A stretch of 6,505 nucleotides of DNA, from the NCBI GenBank assembly GCA_964347765.1, contig CAYGAG010000088.1, positions 1-6,505 of the forward strand, written 5' to 3'. Below, piece after piece: positions 5,976-6,505 of this stretch (position 1 is the stretch's first letter; each line of letters begins with the position of its first letter). Below the pieces are notes generated by a model that saw only the letters and a program-made list of their open reading frames with translations, did not search any database and was not told the DNA's origin. A program made the translations under genes and the position numbers. This stretch comes from CAYGAG01 sp964347765 (GTDB taxonomy: Archaea > Thermoproteota > Bathyarchaeia > Bathyarchaeales > Bathycorpusculaceae).

Positions 5976-6505
5976 TCATCTGATCTGCAAGTTTGTTATG
6001 CATGTTGGGGAATCAGGAGATGTTGTAACAGTTACTTCCCCTTCAAGTTCTCCAATCACGACGCGAACATGATACGTCCCGTTCAATGGGAGATAGAGAT
6101 CCATGAACCCATTAGAACCTGTAAAACCTGTCCCCTGCATGACGAACAAGCCATCAACATCTTCAATCGAATAATACACTTGAGCGTTTACCATTTCCGC
6201 CTTACAAGCCTGAATGTGATAGTAACAGTCATGAGTATCATTCTGGTAAGGTGCAATAGAAATGAGGTACCAGCTCTCTGAAGCCACCACATGATCACCA
6301 TCCTTCCATCCGCTTAGCATTGACTGGGCTGCAACTAGACTCAAGTTTAGTTCTGTCAATTGTACTTTCAAATTAGAGACCTCTGACTGAGCATGCATCA
6401 GATCAGATTCTAGCGTGGAGACCCCAACTTGATAGATGACAAAGACAACTCCGTAACCAACCCATAGGCCAGCAATGAACCCGGCTAAGACTAGAAAGGT
6501 GATCC
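5976..6505 (-). CDS. Membrane-anchored coiled-coil protein with beta-sandwich C-terminal domain, 5' partial
   Basis: Function unknown. The frame is open to the right edge, so the gene starts beyond 6505 and the ATG at 6398 is internal. The visible 175 residues begin with a transmembrane helix (ITFLVLAGFIAGLWVGYGVVFVIY, visible residues 1-24). Next is a heptad-like coiled coil at about 28-63 (STLESDLMHAQ...NLKVQLTELNLSL), then a domain with Cys93, Cys100 and Cys168. The last 70 or so residues (VYYSIEDVDG...GFTGSNGFMDLYLPLNGTYHVRVVIG) resemble the carboxypeptidase-regulatory or prealbumin-like beta-sandwich common in archaeal surface proteins. Three N-glycosylation sequons (NLS, NDT, NGT) lie after the helix, which fits an outside location. 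It is probably a surface protein that associates through the coiled coil. It converges on the ABC-like remnant. Confidence 0.8.
   Translation of the reverse strand, partial: ITFLVLAGFIAGLWVGYGVVFVIYQVGVSTLESDLMHAQSEVSNLKVQLTELNLSLVAAQSMLSGWKDGDHVVASESWYLISIAPYQNDTHDCYYHIQACKAEMVNAQVYYSIEDVDGLFVMQGTGFTGSNGFMDLYLPLNGTYHVRVVIGELEGEVTVTTSPDSPTCITNLQIR

Noticed and set aside
1..6505. tRNA, rRNA or riboswitch.
   Set aside because: No tRNA arm consensus, rRNA motif or known riboswitch core was seen on either strand by eye; a covariance-model scan was not possible.

Overview
The window is a piece of an assembled scaffold (ten Ns at 4131-4140), most likely from an uncultured archaeon. The evidence for Archaea is indirect. 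Candidate TATA boxes lie about 25-35 bases before two minus-strand genes, GTG/TTG starts are common, and a surface protein has a signal peptide plus a C-terminal membrane anchor ending in a short basic tail. No rRNA or other phylogenetic marker is present, so no phylum is claimed.

Layout. Positions 1-2426 (+) hold most of a type IIA P-type Ca2+ ATPase whose N-terminus lies off the left edge. A HAD-superfamily phosphatase/phosphomutase-like gene follows at once (+, ends 3059). Its conserved nucleophile lies upstream of its first ATG, so translation must start earlier, apparently at an ATA codon next to the ATPase stop. Converging on it from the minus strand is a two-gene unit: a four-helix cytochrome b561-like membrane protein (4105-3698), then a signal-peptide-bearing, membrane-anchored superoxide-reductase-like protein (about 3616-3137). 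After the gap the sequence restarts with an exact 42-base copy of the ATPase/HAD junction and then diverges into an unrecognised 43-codon reading frame. Next come an APC-family amino acid transporter (5652-4336, -), a short plus-strand remnant that looks like the C-terminus of an ABC ATPase (about 5751-5909), and the visible part of a membrane-anchored coiled-coil protein with a beta-sandwich end (-, from beyond 6505 to 5976).

How the genes may work together. The strongest functional idea is the b561-like/superoxide-reductase-like pair. The b561-like protein has four helices with a histidine at the start of each, arranged so that two haems could stack across the membrane. The reductase-like domain is predicted to face outside. 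Together they could move electrons from the cytoplasm to an extracytoplasmic iron site. The Ca2+ ATPase and HAD gene look translationally coupled. The transporter appears to be a single gene with its own promoter.

The 42-base duplication around the gap suggests either an assembly artefact or strain variation in which the HAD/reductase/b561 block is absent. An identical CGATCGATCG decamer also recurs at three places near gene ends.
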